Shown here one piece after another: positions 62,660 to 64,000 of a stretch of DNA of 64,000 nt. The stretch covers positions 1 to 64,000 of the forward strand of contig WBZZ01005292.1 of NCBI GenBank assembly GCA_019918135.1. The letters are read 5' to 3'. Position 1 is the stretch's first letter, and each line of letters opens with the position of its first letter. A program made the position numbers and the translations under genes. The DNA is from Paulinella micropora. Its lineage: Eukaryota > Cercozoa > Imbricatea > Euglyphida > Paulinellidae. The notes under the pieces were generated by a model. The model saw only the letters and a list, made by a program, of their open reading frames with translations, did not search any database and was not told the DNA's origin.

Positions 62660-64000
62660 CTAGGCCTCACAAACTTGCAACTCGACCTGCAGGTACTTGC
62701 CAGGAATCCCCAGCCCCTCAAAGTAGGCCAGCGCATCCGAATTTCCATGGCGGGCCTTGGCTAGCGCTGCACGCCTCTCGTCGTATTCTGCCGTACCAGG
62801 GCGCACCAAGCCGCTCGGCTCGTCGAGAGTGTACAGATACATGTCTTCCCCTAGTACATCTTGCGCCAAGGTTGCCTCCAGCTCCGATTCGCGTTGCAAC
62901 TCGTCACCCAACGCCCAGCGGTTCTTGGTCACGAGGTAGATAAACAAGTGCCCCAGCGGAAGCTGGGTGGAATTAAATGTGTTGGCGGGCAGACGTTGGC
63001 AGATTACCTTACTTACTGAACTGTGGACTCGCGATCCACTGACCGTCGCAAACAGCGCCTTGAGCTGTGCATCGTCATCCAGGCGTAGGACTTGGCGTGC
63101 CGAATCGCGCAGGGCCTCAAGGGCCTCCTGGTTGGCTTGGGACGCCACGAGGGCTGCTGCCTTCTCGTCTACTCCCCCGCTCTCCGCGTCGGGTGCTGGG
63201 GCATGCTTGCGTATATACTCGTCTCGCACCTGCTTGGCGTGGTTGGTCAGCGACCGCGCCAGCTTCTCGCCCAGGACACGCGCGTGCTCCACCATTAGGA
63301 ACGGAAAGGCTGCATCACCTTTGCGCGTAGAGCCAGGGGGGTACTGCGCGCCCTCGAGGACCGCGTCGGGCGCAGGAGAGGCGGCCAGCAACAATCGTCG
63401 ACGTTTGCAAGACTCGTTCTGCTCCTCAAGTCGCGCAATGCGCACTTCCTGGGCCAGGATGACCTGACACTGCGCCAGCCGCCCTGCCTGCTCGGAGATG
63501 ATTTACTGTTGTGCTGATATAATTTGCTTCTTGTCTGCAATCTGGCAATCCTTGGATTCCAGCAATTTTTCAAGCTGGGAAATCAACTTTGTTTGAAGTG
63601 CCACACACTCCTCAACGCTGCTTCCAGAGCCTCGTCCCCTGTAGTCGCGCGGGTTGACAGGTTTGCCATTTCTGCTGCAATGACCTTGGACTCAGCCGCT
63701 TTTCAAACGGCTAAGAATCATCAAGAGGTCCTTGAAATGCAGACAAGGTGTAGATCGCTTGTCTCCCTCACGAGCAAGTATTAGGGCAGACAGGCCGGCC
63801 CGCGCAGTTTTGAGCGGAAAAATGTAGTATTTCACGGGAGAATGGGAGGAGGCACCTTTTTGGTGCTCACTCTTCTTTTTCTCCCGAGACCACTTATTTC
63901 TCGCATAATTTTCGTCACAGCCCATAATAGCGCTGATGCCATCTGTAACCGAGTAGAAATTGTCTGCGGTTTTTCGCACAGAGCGTAGCTCATTACTTTG
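62660..64000 (-). pseudogene. MSV199/Bro-type DNA-binding protein gene, broken, 5' end outside window
   Basis: The gene enters from the right edge. Its N-terminal part reads NFYSVTDGISAIMGCDENYA and RNKWSREKKK, then STPCLHFKDLLMILSRL, and after a one-base shift near 63700 KVIAAEMANLSTRATTGDEA. This order, ending in R-x3-GD-x-x-L, fits the MSV199/Bro N-terminal domain of large DNA viruses. Another shift near 63620 leads to a coiled coil (LISQLEKLLESKDCQIADKK). TAA at 63503-63505 interrupts it, and the same frame continues from EQAGRLAQCQVILAQEVRIA to the stop at 62660. The C-terminal domain includes LFIYLVTKNRWALGDEL. A 261-codon part from GTG 63445 stays open but is only the C-terminal portion. 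Confidence 0.65.

Noticed and set aside
1..64000. tRNA or rRNA genes
   Set aside because: No cloverleaf-like stretch with conserved tRNA boxes or rRNA core sequence was noticed by eye; a covariance-model scan would be needed to be certain.

Overview
The window looks like part of the genome of a large DNA virus of a protist (an amoeba-type giant virus), or a virus-derived region in a protist. Support: intronless genes on both strands, one start in a GCCATGG context, no bacterial ribosome-binding sites, a RING-H2 protein, a MYND zinc finger, an MSV199/Bro-type protein and a Fanzor (eukaryotic/viral TnpB) nuclease. No capsid, polymerase or other core viral gene is present, so the assignment is inference; I could not place it in a named genus.

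The dominant feature is non-coding. Most of the 64 kb is a mosaic of about nine dispersed repeat modules, named here R1 to R9, in both orientations, separated by long purine/pyrimidine tracts. R1: TCAGTGCCAAG..TTTGTCGAGCTTTAATTCAGCG..TTCTTGGCGCGCC. R2: starts at the dyad GGAGCACCGTGCTCC and runs through GCGGCGAATGGATGGGCGG to AAAATATGAAAAGA. R3: TTTGCGCGTGCAAACGCG..ATATTTCCGCAGATATTTCCGC. R4: palindrome TTTGGCGCCAAA plus an 18-bp minisatellite. R5: GGAGGCGTTGCATGTATTTA or GAGGCGTTTCAT..TTGAGCCCCCCGGGCTCA. R6: TTAGCGCCAAATGAACGG..TTGCGCAAATG. R7: a 66-bp palindrome with TGATATGGCCGAAAAAGGCAG arms. R8: GAGACCGGCAGGCAGCTGG..GGAGCCCACCGATGGGG. R9: TAAAAAAAGTGCACTTATTT plus the hairpin AGCCCGCGCCTGCGGGCT. 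Some blocks of several modules are copied almost exactly over tens of kilobases.

Gene-bearing islands, left to right: a decayed gene at the left edge (2-968); a divergent pair of membrane protein and alpha/beta hydrolase (9389-11621); a gene fragment (14948-15148); a pseudogene (20830-21083) of a 99-aa gene that is intact at 53281-53580; a 131-aa gene (21618-22013); a gene fragment and the RING gene (23277-24509); the Fanzor gene with flanking ends (26487-28745); 120-aa and zinc-ribbon-like genes (30013-31643); a 147-aa gene (38720-39163); two decayed adjacent genes (41196-42143); a frameshifted MYND gene followed by two intact genes (47735-50664); and decayed genes at the right edge (61089-64000), the last one an MSV199/Bro-type gene running off the window.

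The repeats and the genes are connected. R8 is the 3' flank of the 99-aa gene. R9 coincides with the end of a truncated Fanzor copy. The R4 minisatellite reads as a collagen-like Gly-X-Y repeat in a short ORF that begins at a conserved ATG. R1 lies just downstream or upstream of several real genes. The likeliest history is repeated duplication and decay of gene-plus-flank units, possibly helped by mobile elements. Many frameshifts fall in homopolymers, so some broken genes could be sequencing errors.
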